Positions 56,221 through 64,000 of a DNA stretch of 64,000 bases are shown here, in pieces. Location of the stretch: assembly GCF_000478195.2 (NCBI RefSeq), contig NZ_AUZM01000014.1, forward strand, positions 1-64,000, in the 5' to 3' direction. The stretch comes from Lyngbya aestuarii BL J. GTDB taxonomy: Bacteria > Cyanobacteriota > Cyanobacteriia > Cyanobacteriales > Microcoleaceae. The notes below the pieces were generated by a model, which worked only from the letters and a program-made list of their open reading frames with translations, had not been told where the DNA came from and did not search any database. The translations under genes were made by a program, and so were the position numbers. Within the stretch, counting starts at the first letter, position 1; the number at the start of each line of letters is the position of its first letter.

Positions 56221-58950
56221 ATGGAAATTTTATCAGATCTTTTGGCAATAAGTTCTTTTATTCCTCATGGTCATTGTTACCTTTGGCAACCTCAATTAGT
56301 TGGATTACACGTTATTTCTGATGTCTTAATTGTTCTGGCTTATTTTTCCATTCCAGCAACCTTATTTTACTTTGTTCGGAAGCGGAAAGATTTACCCTAT
56401 GTCCATGTTTTCCTATTGTTTGCGGCGTTTATTATTGCTTGTGGTTTAACGCATTTAATGGCGATAGTCACCCTTTGGTATCCAATCTATTGGGTATCAG
56501 GAACAATCAAAGCAATTACAGCTTTTATTTCAGTGGTGACGGCTACAGCAATTATTCCTTTAGTTCCCCAAATTTTGGCTTTAAAAAGCCCAAAAGAACT
56601 CGAAAAAATTAATCAAGCTCTTGAACGCGCCCATCAACAGCTTAGTTTTCATATTGAAAATACCCCTTTAGCGGTGATTGAATGGGATAGTAATTTTCAC
56701 GTTCAACGATGGTCACAACAAGCAGAAATGATCTTCGGATGGACAGCAAAAGAAGTAATAAATTTACATCCGAGTGAGTGGAATTTTGTTGTACCGGAAG
56801 ATGTGGAAGCGGTGAGTGAAGTCATGACTTCGCTGCTGGATAGAGATCAACCCCGGAATTTAATTCGCAACCGCAATTATACAAAAAATGGCTCAGTTGT
56901 TTATTGCGATTGGTACAATTCAGCTTTATTTGATGAGTCGGGTCAACTGGTTTCTATTTTATCATTGGTTCAGGATGTAACCGATGAAATTGAAGCTCAA
57001 GAAGCCTTACGAGAGAGTGAAAAACGTTATCAAACTTTAGCTGAAACTTCACCTGTAGGAATTTTTCATACAGATAGTCAAGGAAATTGTTTGTATGTTA
57101 ATGAACGTTGTTGTGAAATTTCTGGAACTAATCAAGCCGCTTCTTTAGGAACAGGATGGATCAAAACTATTTATTCAGAAGATCGATCTAGAGTTGTTCA
57201 AGAATGGCAAAAAACAGTTCAACAGGGAAAAACATTTCGTTCTGAATATCGAATACAACGTCCGACAGGTGAAGTGAGTTGGGTGTTTGGTCAGGCGATC
57301 GCTCAAAAAAATGAACAGGGAGAAATAATCGGTTATATTGGTACGATCACAGATATTACCGCTCGTAAACAAGCTGAAGTTGCACTACAAACTTCGGAAA
57401 CAAAATTTCGTCAACTCGCTCAACAGGAAGAATTAATTAATCGAATTGCGAGTCAAATTCGGAATTCCCTTGACCTCAATACTATTCTAAAAACAACAGT
57501 AGGTCAGATTCAGGATTTATTACAGCTTGATCGGTGTTATTTTGTTTGGTATCGTTCTCAGTCGTCAATTTCTCAATCAAAACTGCAATTAAACTCTCCA
57601 AAAAATTCATTTTTTCTTGATTATTGGGAGATTGTTTATGAGTCTAAAAATTCAGATCTTCCGAGTTTAGTGGGTGATTATTCTGTAGAACAGGTGGGAA
57701 GTTGGGCGATGCGATTTTTACAGCTAGAGAGAATTCAAGTTAATGATATTGCTGAGGTTTCAGAAGCGGAGATGCGTCAATTTTTAACACAGTTAGGCTT
57801 TCTCTCGTTGTTGTCAATTCCTATTGAAACTCAAGGCGGTGAAATTGGAATTATTGCTTGTGCTTATCATCAAAAAACTCATCAGTGGAATGAGAATGAA
57901 ATCGAATTATTAAAAGCCGTTACCGATCAACTTGCGATTGCGATTAATCAAGCTCAACTTTATGCTAAAACCCAAGCAAATGCGATTCAAGCGCAAGCTC
58001 AAGCTCAACAATTAGAAGTAACATTACAACAGTTAAAGCAAACTCAAACTCAACTGATTCAAACTGAAAAAATGTCAAGTTTGGGTCAAATGGTTGCTGG
58101 GATTGCTCATGAGATTAATAATCCGGTGACTTTTGTTTATAGCAATGTAATTCCAGCCATTCAACATACAGACGATTTATTAAATTTACTAAATCTCTAT
58201 CAGAAATATTATCCGCAACCCGCGTTAGAAATCAAGCAATATATTGAAGAAATTGAGTTAGAATTTGTTCAGGAAGATTTACCCAAACTGCTCAATTCAA
58301 TGAAGATTGGAGCCGAACGAATTCGTCAGATTGTATTATCGTTGCGGAGTTTTTCTCGACTGGATGAAGCGGAGTTTAAAGCAGTAGATTTGCATCAAGG
58401 AATTGACAGTACACTTTTAATCTTGCAAAATCGCTTAAAAGAGCAAGCCGGACAGGTCGGAATTGAGGTCGTGAAAAGCTATGGTAATCTTCCTTTGGTG
58501 GAGTGTTACGCAGGTCAGATGAATCAAGTATTTATGAATATTTTGGTTAATGCTATTGATGCTTTAAATGAACCGAAGACCTCAAATGTTGAGTATTTAT
58601 TGTCTGATTTTGAGTCTAATGATGATTTCTCTCCCCAAAAACCAACGATCCAAATTCAAACCGAAGTGGTAAACTCGAATTGGGTGATGATCCGAATTGT
58701 AGATAATGGCCCCGGAATGCGAGAACAGGTTCGTTGCAAACTATTTGATCCCTTTTTTACGACGAAACCAATTGGTCGAGGAACGGGGCTAGGGCTATCG
58801 ATTAGTTATCAGATTGTCGTCGAAAAACATCAGGGTCAGTTAGAATGCTACTCTAATATCGGACAGGGATCAGAGTTTGTGATTCAGATTCCAATTCGAC
58901 AAGCAACTGCTTCTCGAAAGCGGTTAAATCTGTTTAAAGGTGAAGAATAA
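56221..58950 (+). CDS. Ethylene-receptor-like sensor histidine kinase (PAS-PAS-GAF-HK)
   Basis: 909 residues. Three N-terminal membrane helices (about 27-120) form an ethylene-binding-type domain. Asp34, Tyr41, Pro45, Cys74 and His78 (ISDVLIVLAYFSIP, ACGLTHLM) line up, each offset by nine, with Arabidopsis ETR1 Asp25, Tyr32, Pro36, Cys65 and His69, including the copper ligands. Two PAS domains (about 135-255 and 262-385), a GAF domain (about 400-580), a coiled coil, HisKA with His in GIAHEINNP (near 629), and HATPase with DNGPGM and GTGLGLSIS follow. There is no receiver domain, so a separate response regulator is needed; none is adjacent. Confidence 0.92.
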   Translation: MEILSDLLAISSFIPHGHCYLWQPQLVGLHVISDVLIVLAYFSIPATLFYFVRKRKDLPYVHVFLLFAAFIIACGLTHLMAIVTLWYPIYWVSGTIKAITAFISVVTATAIIPLVPQILALKSPKELEKINQALERAHQQLSFHIENTPLAVIEWDSNFHVQRWSQQAEMIFGWTAKEVINLHPSEWNFVVPEDVEAVSEVMTSLLDRDQPRNLIRNRNYTKNGSVVYCDWYNSALFDESGQLVSILSLVQDVTDEIEAQEALRESEKRYQTLAETSPVGIFHTDSQGNCLYVNERCCEISGTNQAASLGTGWIKTIYSEDRSRVVQEWQKTVQQGKTFRSEYRIQRPTGEVSWVFGQAIAQKNEQGEIIGYIGTITDITARKQAEVALQTSETKFRQLAQQEELINRIASQIRNSLDLNTILKTTVGQIQDLLQLDRCYFVWYRSQSSISQSKLQLNSPKNSFFLDYWEIVYESKNSDLPSLVGDYSVEQVGSWAMRFLQLERIQVNDIAEVSEAEMRQFLTQLGFLSLLSIPIETQGGEIGIIACAYHQKTHQWNENEIELLKAVTDQLAIAINQAQLYAKTQANAIQAQAQAQQLEVTLQQLKQTQTQLIQTEKMSSLGQMVAGIAHEINNPVTFVYSNVIPAIQHTDDLLNLLNLYQKYYPQPALEIKQYIEEIELEFVQEDLPKLLNSMKIGAERIRQIVLSLRSFSRLDEAEFKAVDLHQGIDSTLLILQNRLKEQAGQVGIEVVKSYGNLPLVECYAGQMNQVFMNILVNAIDALNEPKTSNVEYLLSDFESNDDFSPQKPTIQIQTEVVNSNWVMIRIVDNGPGMREQVRCKLFDPFFTTKPIGRGTGLGLSISYQIVVEKHQGQLECYSNIGQGSEFVIQIPIRQATASRKRLNLFKGEE

Positions 58951-58973
58951 ATTGAGAATCAGGAGAGTGACTG

Positions 58974-59309
58974 ATGAACGCAGAAGATAAGCGCAGACTG
59001 TTATCAGCTTTGTGTCATGGTTCGATTTTTTTTAGTAGTCTTTTAGTTTCGGTGGGAATTCCGTTTGCGATTTTCTTTGCGACTGAGGATTCGGTGGTCA
59101 AGGAAAATGCGAAAGAAGCTTTAAATTTTCATATCAATCTCTATATTGCGGCTTTTATCTGTGTTATTCTAATTTCTGTTTTAATTGGAATTCCGCTTTT
59201 ATTTATAGTCGGGTTAATTAGTTTTGTGATGCCAATTATTGGGATTGTTTCTGTGATTAATAATCCGAGTAAACCCTACCGCTATCCGTATATTTTTCGC
59301 TTTTTTTAA
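58974..59309 (+). CDS. DUF4870-like membrane protein, copy 1
   Basis: 111 residues, three hydrophobic segments. The first 42 residues (starting MNAEDKRRLLSALCHGS) are identical to those of the gene at 59593, and the rest (ALNFHINLYIAAFICV, GLISFVMPIIGIVSVINNPS) fits the DUF4870 pattern of small membrane proteins. It starts 23 bp after the kinase stop, behind AGGAGAG. Function is unknown; a link to the kinase is only positional. Confidence 0.8.
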   Translation: MNAEDKRRLLSALCHGSIFFSSLLVSVGIPFAIFFATEDSVVKENAKEALNFHINLYIAAFICVILISVLIGIPLLFIVGLISFVMPIIGIVSVINNPSKPYRYPYIFRFF

Positions 59310-59454
59310 GGGTAAAATTGGAGGAAAAAGAGGGCGTGAATCAAGCGATTATTTGTCCTAATTGACAATTCGAGAATTTAACCGATTCTCTGGACAATCA
59401 GACTCGGTATCGCGGATCATAGTCCGGAAACCTCCCCCCACAGTTTAGTCATAA

Positions 59455-59545
59455 GCTGTTAGAATGTTAATTAGAGGTCGGACAGGCATCGGAGTTTATT
59501 ATTCAGATTCCCATTCAACAAGGGAACACTTCCCCAACTTTGTAA
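59455..59545 (+). pseudogene. Duplicated 3' tail of the sensor kinase gene
   Basis: From 59480 the frame reads GQASEFIIQIPIQQGNTSPTL and stops at 59545. This matches the kinase C-terminus GQGSEFVIQIPIRQATAS at about 58871. Weaker DNA similarity extends back to about 59455 (TTAGAATG). No start or other kinase sequence is present, so this is a remnant of a duplication that also produced the second DUF4870 gene. Confidence 0.8.
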
Positions 59546-59592
59546 GATTCATCCACAAGTTAAGAGTAAACCGAGAATCGGGAGAGTGACTG

Positions 59593-59967
59593 ATGAACGC
59601 AGAAGATAAGCGCAGACTGTTATCAGCTTTGTGTCATGGTTCGATTTTTTTTAGTAGTCTTTTAGTTTCGGTGGGAATTCCGTTTGCGATTTTCTTTGCG
59701 ACTGAGGATTCGGTGGTGAGATCAAATGCTAAGGCAGCTTTAAATTTGCATATCAATATCTATGGTTTTCTGTTCTTCATCTTGGCTTTAGCTGCAATTC
59801 CAGTTTTTTGGATTCTTCCTCTGATTTTTTATGCTTTAATAGCAATTCCAGTTTTGCTTTGGGTTTGTTTTATGAGTTTTATTATGCCTATAATTGGGAT
59901 TGCTTCTGTATTTAATAATCCTAGTAAAGCCTACCGATATCCATGTATATTTCACTTTTTTAAGTAA
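59593..59967 (+). CDS. DUF4870-like membrane protein, copy 2
   Basis: 124 residues. The first 125 bases are identical to those of copy 1 (58974-59098 against 59593-59717). After that the sequence diverges, with a longer middle (FFILALAAIPVFWILPLIF) and a similar ending (FIMPIIGIASVFNNPSKAYR). There are three to four membrane segments. The mix of perfect identity and divergence points to recent gene conversion. Confidence 0.8.
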   Translation: MNAEDKRRLLSALCHGSIFFSSLLVSVGIPFAIFFATEDSVVRSNAKAALNLHINIYGFLFFILALAAIPVFWILPLIFYALIAIPVLLWVCFMSFIMPIIGIASVFNNPSKAYRYPCIFHFFK

Positions 59968-59993
59968 ATTTAATAATGAAATGATAAATTATG

Positions 59994-60284
59994 CTAGTTT
60001 ATACTTCGAGAATTTAACGGATTTTCAGGACAGTGAATGCTCGGTTTTATGCAAATAATATCGGCGATATTTCGTTGCATGGTTTGACAAATGGAATCCA
60101 ACTGTAAATCATTAAGATCGTAACCGAAGGGATTTTCAATTTCCCGACCTATTTCTTCAATACCAAACAAAGTAAAGCTAATCATTCCGACAACAATTCC
60201 ATTATACCAGAGTAAATCATCGGCTAATTGTAGGGATAAAACAAAACAATAAATTAACAGAATTTGCTTTCTCGAAAGGCAAGT
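59994..60284 (-). pseudogene. Bestrophin family remnant (C-terminal part)
   Basis: The frame from 60284 reads QILLIYCFVLSLQLADDLLW, then GMISFTLFGIEEIGREIENP and FGYDLNDLQLD. This is the C-terminal block of bestrophin/UPF0187 anion-channel proteins, which are about 300 residues long. It is closed upstream by TAA at 60285-60287 with no start, and the DNA beyond (to about 60420) has no matching bestrophin sequence in any frame I could read. Truncated and probably non-functional. Confidence 0.75.
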
Positions 60285-60423
60285 TTAAACCAGTTTTTGT
60301 TGCCATTAACCATAGGATAAATTTAGAAAAGAATTGATGACTCTTTAAATCATCTATACTTGATCGACGACTGGCTGATATATTTCGATAGAATAAGGAT
60401 TTCAGGTCATTCGTCAACAATAA

Positions 60424-62100
60424 ATGAATCTTAACCTCCCATCCCCCATGTTTGATCCTCTTTTTTGCGTCGAACATCTTCGAGTCGCCTACCCGAGTCG
60501 CAGCGATACCGTAACTTGGGCGGTGGATGACGTTTCTTTTAGCCTCAAACCCGGAGAAAAGTTGGGACTGGTGGGGGAGTCGGGTTGTGGAAAATCAACG
60601 TTAGGGCGGGCGGCGATGCGGTTGCTTCCCTCCTCTACAAAAGTGGAAGGGCGAGTTACATTTGGAGAAAAGTCAGTATTTGAGATGAACCCCAACCAGT
60701 TGAGACGGTTTCGGGGTGAAGCGGTGGCGTTGGTATTTCAAGACCCAATGACTCGTCTTGATCCGTTGATGACGATTGGTGAACATTGTATCGAAACATT
60801 GAACGCTCATCAACCTCAACTTTCTCGTTCCCAAGCTAAAGAAAAAGCGATTGAAACATTAGAATCTGTGAAAATTCCGGCGAGTCGGTGGTCACAATAT
60901 CCCCATGAATTTAGTGGAGGAATGCGACAACGGGTCGCCATTGCATTAGCCTTACTTCTTGATCCTAAATTAATTGTAGCAGATGAACCGACGACCAGTT
61001 TAGATGTGACAATCTCGGCTCAAATTTTGCAAGAATTAACGCGATTATGTGAAGAACGAGGAACCGCGATTTTATTGATTTCCCATGATTTAGCAATGGT
61101 TGGGGAATATTGCGATCGCATGGCGGTGATGTATGCTGGAAAAATGGTCGAAATGAATTTTACAGATCAACTTTTACAACAACCTCAACACGAATATACA
61201 CGATCCCTTTTGAATGCAGCTTTACATATTCAAGCGGTTGAAGATCCTTCAGAAACTCCTCTAATTTCTGAGAACAAAGCTAAACCCTTATTAAGCGTTA
61301 AAAATCTACAACAATATTATAGCTTAGAATCAAATTTAATTCAACAGTTTTTTACCCGCAAACAAACAGCAATTAAGGCGGTTGATGGAGTCAGTTTAGA
61401 CCTTTATCCCGGTGAAATATTAGGGCTAGTCGGTGAGTCAGGCTGTGGGAAAAGTACCCTCTCTCGAAGTATTTTACAGTTAGTCCGTCCGACGGGCGGA
61501 ACCGTTGAATTTGCCGGGACAGAATTAACCAATTTATCACTTCCTAAAGTCCGTTCCTATCGCCGTCAAATGCAGATGGTTTTTCAAGATCCCCTCGCTT
61601 GTTTAAATCCCATGATGACCATCGGACAGGCAATTTCTGATCCGCTTTTTATTCATAAACTAGCCACACCAGAAGCCGCAAAATCTCAAGTTTTAGCAAT
61701 GTTAGAACGTGTAGAATTAACCCCTGCATCCGAGTATTCTGAACGTTATCCGGGTGAATTATCCGGCGGACAACAACAGCGGGTTGCCATTGCGAGGGCG
61801 TTAATTACTCATCCACAATTAGTCATTTATGATGAACCCGTAAGTATGTTGGATGCCAGTGTTCAATCGCAGGTTTTAGCCTTAATGTTAGACTTGAAAC
61901 AAGAATTTAATTTAACCTATTTGTTTATTACTCATGATCTTTGGGTGGCGAGATATTTGTGCGATAGAATAGCCGTAATGAATGCCGGAAAAATTGTAGA
62001 AATGGGTTCAACAGAAGACATTTTTAAACATCCTCAACATCCTTATACTAAAACTCTTTTAAATGCGGCACCTTTGTTAGCTCGTTCTATTAATTCTTAG
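60424..62100 (+). CDS. Double-ATPase peptide/nickel-type ABC transporter protein
   Basis: 558 residues, two fused nucleotide-binding domains of the DppD/DppF (GsiA-like) type. The first has GESGCGKSTLGRAAM (near 50), FSGGMRQRVAIA and ADEPTTSLDV. The second has GESGCGKSTLSRSIL (near 337), LSGGQQQRVAIARAL and YDEPVSMLDAS. Each is followed by the family's oligopeptide-type C-terminal zinc-like region (HPYTKTLLNAAP). The Met at 60448 is an alternative start. It energises import of peptides or similar solutes; permease and binding-protein genes are not in the window. Confidence 0.92.
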   Translation: MNLNLPSPMFDPLFCVEHLRVAYPSRSDTVTWAVDDVSFSLKPGEKLGLVGESGCGKSTLGRAAMRLLPSSTKVEGRVTFGEKSVFEMNPNQLRRFRGEAVALVFQDPMTRLDPLMTIGEHCIETLNAHQPQLSRSQAKEKAIETLESVKIPASRWSQYPHEFSGGMRQRVAIALALLLDPKLIVADEPTTSLDVTISAQILQELTRLCEERGTAILLISHDLAMVGEYCDRMAVMYAGKMVEMNFTDQLLQQPQHEYTRSLLNAALHIQAVEDPSETPLISENKAKPLLSVKNLQQYYSLESNLIQQFFTRKQTAIKAVDGVSLDLYPGEILGLVGESGCGKSTLSRSILQLVRPTGGTVEFAGTELTNLSLPKVRSYRRQMQMVFQDPLACLNPMMTIGQAISDPLFIHKLATPEAAKSQVLAMLERVELTPASEYSERYPGELSGGQQQRVAIARALITHPQLVIYDEPVSMLDASVQSQVLALMLDLKQEFNLTYLFITHDLWVARYLCDRIAVMNAGKIVEMGSTEDIFKHPQHPYTKTLLNAAPLLARSINS

Positions 62101-62369
62101 TGGTCTTAAATCATCAGAAAAATTTTTAACCTATGACTCCCTTTTCTACCCCTACCAACCTCCCCAATCCCCCCTTAAATCCCCCCTTAAAAAGGGGGGT
62201 AGGAGGAGGCTATTAGTTTCTTCTCATCTCAGGAGAGGATAAGGGAGAGGTGAAAATAAGTTCTAAAAAAATGGTATAACAATGAGAGTACATATTTAAG
62301 TCTCTGTACAGTTACGCTCAAAAATAATAAGTACAGTTAGGGTTTATTCATCTACCGGAATTTAGAAAA
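62101..62369. other. Intergenic region with C/G-rich hairpin
   Basis: CCCCCCTT and AAGGGGGG (62181-62199) form a strong stem with a short A loop, preceded by another CCCCCCTTAAAT copy. Such C/G-run hairpins are scattered through filamentous cyanobacterial genomes. There is no clear T-run on the plus strand. Confidence 0.5.
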
Positions 62370-64000
62370 GTGTCTCCTAAATCATCTAAAACCATTCATC
62401 CTCTCACTCGCCTATTTCGCTACGCTCATCCTTACCGGATGGAAATTTTCAAAGCGACAATTTGTTCAATTTTAAACAAACTTTTTGATTTAGCACCGCC
62501 TGTTTTAATTGGTGCTGCGGTTGATGTTGTGGTTAACCAACAAGACTCATTTATCGCCCAATGGGGAATAGAAAATGTTGTCGGCCAACTCTGGGTATTA
62601 TCACTGTTGAGTTTAATAATTTGGGGATTAGAATCAAGCTTTGAATACGCCTATGAACTCCTGTGGCGAAACTTAGGTCAAACCATTCAACATGACTTGC
62701 GTTTGGATGCTTATAGTCATTTACAAGAGTTAGAATTAGCCTTTTTTGAAGAACGAAGCACCGGGAGTTTGATGTCAATTTTAAATGATGATATCAACCA
62801 GTTAGAACGGTTTTTAGACTATGGTGCAAATGTAATTATCCAAGTAATCACAACAGTAATTTTAATCGGAGGTGGATTTTTTATCATCGCCCCGAGTGTG
62901 GCTTGGTTTGCCATGTTACCCATGCCTTTTATTATCTGGGGTTCGCTGATTTTTCAAAAACGTCTCGCGCCTCGCTATGCAGGAGTCAGAGAACGAGTGG
63001 GGTTTTTAAATGGACAGTTATCGAATAATTTGAGCGGAATTACAACCATTAAAAGTTTTACCGCAGAAGACTATGAAACCGAACGCATTACCGAACAAAG
63101 TGAAGCCTATCGCCAGAGTAATAAACAGGCAATCAAACTTTCTTCTGCGTTTGTGCCACTGATTAGAATTTTGATTTTTTTTGGGTTTATTGCAACGTTA
63201 TTATTGGGGGGAATGCAAGCAATATCTGGACGTTTAGCGGTGGGAACTTATAGCGTTTTAGTGTTTATTACTCAGCGTTTATTATGGCCGTTAACGCGAC
63301 TGGGAGAAACCTTTGACCAGTATCAACGGGCGATGGCTTCGATTAACCGAGTGATGAATTTACTCGATACACCCATTGAAACCCATCCGGGAGATATTCC
63401 CCTTCCGGTTAATCAAGTTAAAGGTGAAATTGATATCAAAAATATTACCTTTGCCTACAATAATCGAGTTAATGTTGTTGAAGATTTATCGCTGAAAATT
63501 CCCGCCGGAAAAACGATCGCAATTGTGGGGGCGACAGGTTCGGGAAAAAGTACATTAGTGAAGTTATTATTGCGACTCTATGAAATTCAATCTGGAACAA
63601 TTACCCTCGATGGGATCGAAATTGATCGGATCAAATTAAGAGATTTACGTCAATCCATTGGTTTAGTGAGTCAGGATGTTTTTCTCTTTCACGGCACCAT
63701 TGCCGAAAATATTTGTTATGGAACATTTGATGCGAGTTTACCTGAAATTATCGCCGCCGCCCAAGTCGCAGAAGCCGATAATTTTATTCAAACCTTACCG
63801 CAAGGATATGATACAATAGTTGGGGAACGAGGACAAAAGTTATCCGGCGGACAACGACAACGAATTGCGATCGCCAGAGCCATATTAAAAAATCCCCCGA
63901 TATTAATATTAGATGAAGCGACCTCTGCCGTCGATAACGAAACAGAAGCCGCCATTCAGCGATCGCTAGAATATATTACCCAAAATCGGACAACCATTGC
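62370..64000 (+). CDS. ABC exporter, fused permease-ATPase, 3' end cut by window edge
   Basis: The frame from GTG at 62370 is open to the right edge (543 codons visible). An N-terminal type-1 exporter membrane domain (residues 20-310, for example FEERSTGSLMSILNDDINQL) is followed by an ATPase with GATGSGKST (near 387), LSGGQRQRIAIARA (near 491) and Walker B ILILDEATSAVD (near 512). It is MsbA/multidrug-like and probably acts as a homodimer or with a partner. The substrate cannot be read. Confidence 0.9.
   Translation, partial: MSPKSSKTIHPLTRLFRYAHPYRMEIFKATICSILNKLFDLAPPVLIGAAVDVVVNQQDSFIAQWGIENVVGQLWVLSLLSLIIWGLESSFEYAYELLWRNLGQTIQHDLRLDAYSHLQELELAFFEERSTGSLMSILNDDINQLERFLDYGANVIIQVITTVILIGGGFFIIAPSVAWFAMLPMPFIIWGSLIFQKRLAPRYAGVRERVGFLNGQLSNNLSGITTIKSFTAEDYETERITEQSEAYRQSNKQAIKLSSAFVPLIRILIFFGFIATLLLGGMQAISGRLAVGTYSVLVFITQRLLWPLTRLGETFDQYQRAMASINRVMNLLDTPIETHPGDIPLPVNQVKGEIDIKNITFAYNNRVNVVEDLSLKIPAGKTIAIVGATGSGKSTLVKLLLRLYEIQSGTITLDGIEIDRIKLRDLRQSIGLVSQDVFLFHGTIAENICYGTFDASLPEIIAAAQVAEADNFIQTLPQGYDTIVGERGQKLSGGQRQRIAIARAILKNPPILILDEATSAVDNETEAAIQRSLEYITQNRTTI

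Noticed and set aside
1-64000. tRNA, rRNA genes, complete insertion sequences, prophage genes and CRISPR arrays
   Set aside because: None could be recognised by eye on either strand. A short or divergent tRNA could still be missed without a covariance search.

Overview
The window comes from a filamentous (Oscillatoriales-like) cyanobacterium. The main evidence is the order rpsT-tatD-rpoB-rpoC1-rpoC2 with RNA polymerase split into separate rpoC1 and rpoC2. Also typical are a GUN4-domain protein, an ethylene-receptor-like histidine kinase, an InrS-type nickel sensor, Uma2-family (DUF820) paralogs, many GCGATCGC (HIP1) octamers and an AT-rich base composition. Species assignment is inference.

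Layout. 1-6.5 kb is an accessory region. It holds a TPR-like protein cut by the left edge, a short STAND NTPase, two small genes of unknown function with matching upstream operators and downstream terminators, a hicBA pair whose toxin has an internal deletion, and two tandem Uma2 proteins. 6.7-9.7 kb carries lgt, a four-copy tandem array resembling small RNAs (minus strand), cobM and a KDSR-like short-chain reductase. 9.7-23.9 kb is a dense metabolic region of uncharacterised purpose. It encodes an NTF2-like protein, a methyltransferase, a Rid protein, a medium-chain reductase, two tandem alpha/beta hydrolases, a DUF3598-like protein, an aldehyde dehydrogenase, a nitrilase-superfamily protein, a hydantoinase-like amidohydrolase, an AbrB-type membrane protein, an isocitrate-lyase/PEP-mutase family enzyme and an arylamine N-acetyltransferase. 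Several of these lack the usual catalytic residues. A Uma2 pseudogene interrupted by a 45-bp palindromic insertion sits inside this region. 24.2-26.8 kb is ldh-pyk.

27.1-31.8 kb is a defence locus. A divergent XRE regulator, a large palindromic operator and a single-chain protein that reads as methyltransferase, specificity and nuclease domains in that order are followed by a small unknown gene and inverted repeats. 32.0-38.1 kb is an RND efflux operon (lipoprotein adaptor, pump) followed by a GUN4-domain gene and a previously uncalled 30-residue membrane peptide. 38.5-51.4 kb is core: a membrane protein, inrS, rpoC2, rpoC1, rpoB, tatD and rpsT, all on the minus strand. 51.8-55.4 kb has hisD, a universal stress protein and prfC. 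56.2-60.3 kb has the ethylene-receptor-like kinase, two DUF4870 paralogs made by a local mosaic duplication, a duplicated kinase tail and a bestrophin remnant. 60.4-64.0 kb has a double-ATPase peptide-type ABC protein and an ABC exporter cut by the right edge.

The strongest candidates for something undescribed are the 9.7-23.9 kb cluster with its unusual active sites, the M-S-R fusion with its operator, the tandem small-RNA-like array and the STAND/hydrophobic-hairpin gene neighbourhood. All functional statements come from reading motifs by eye; no database search was run.
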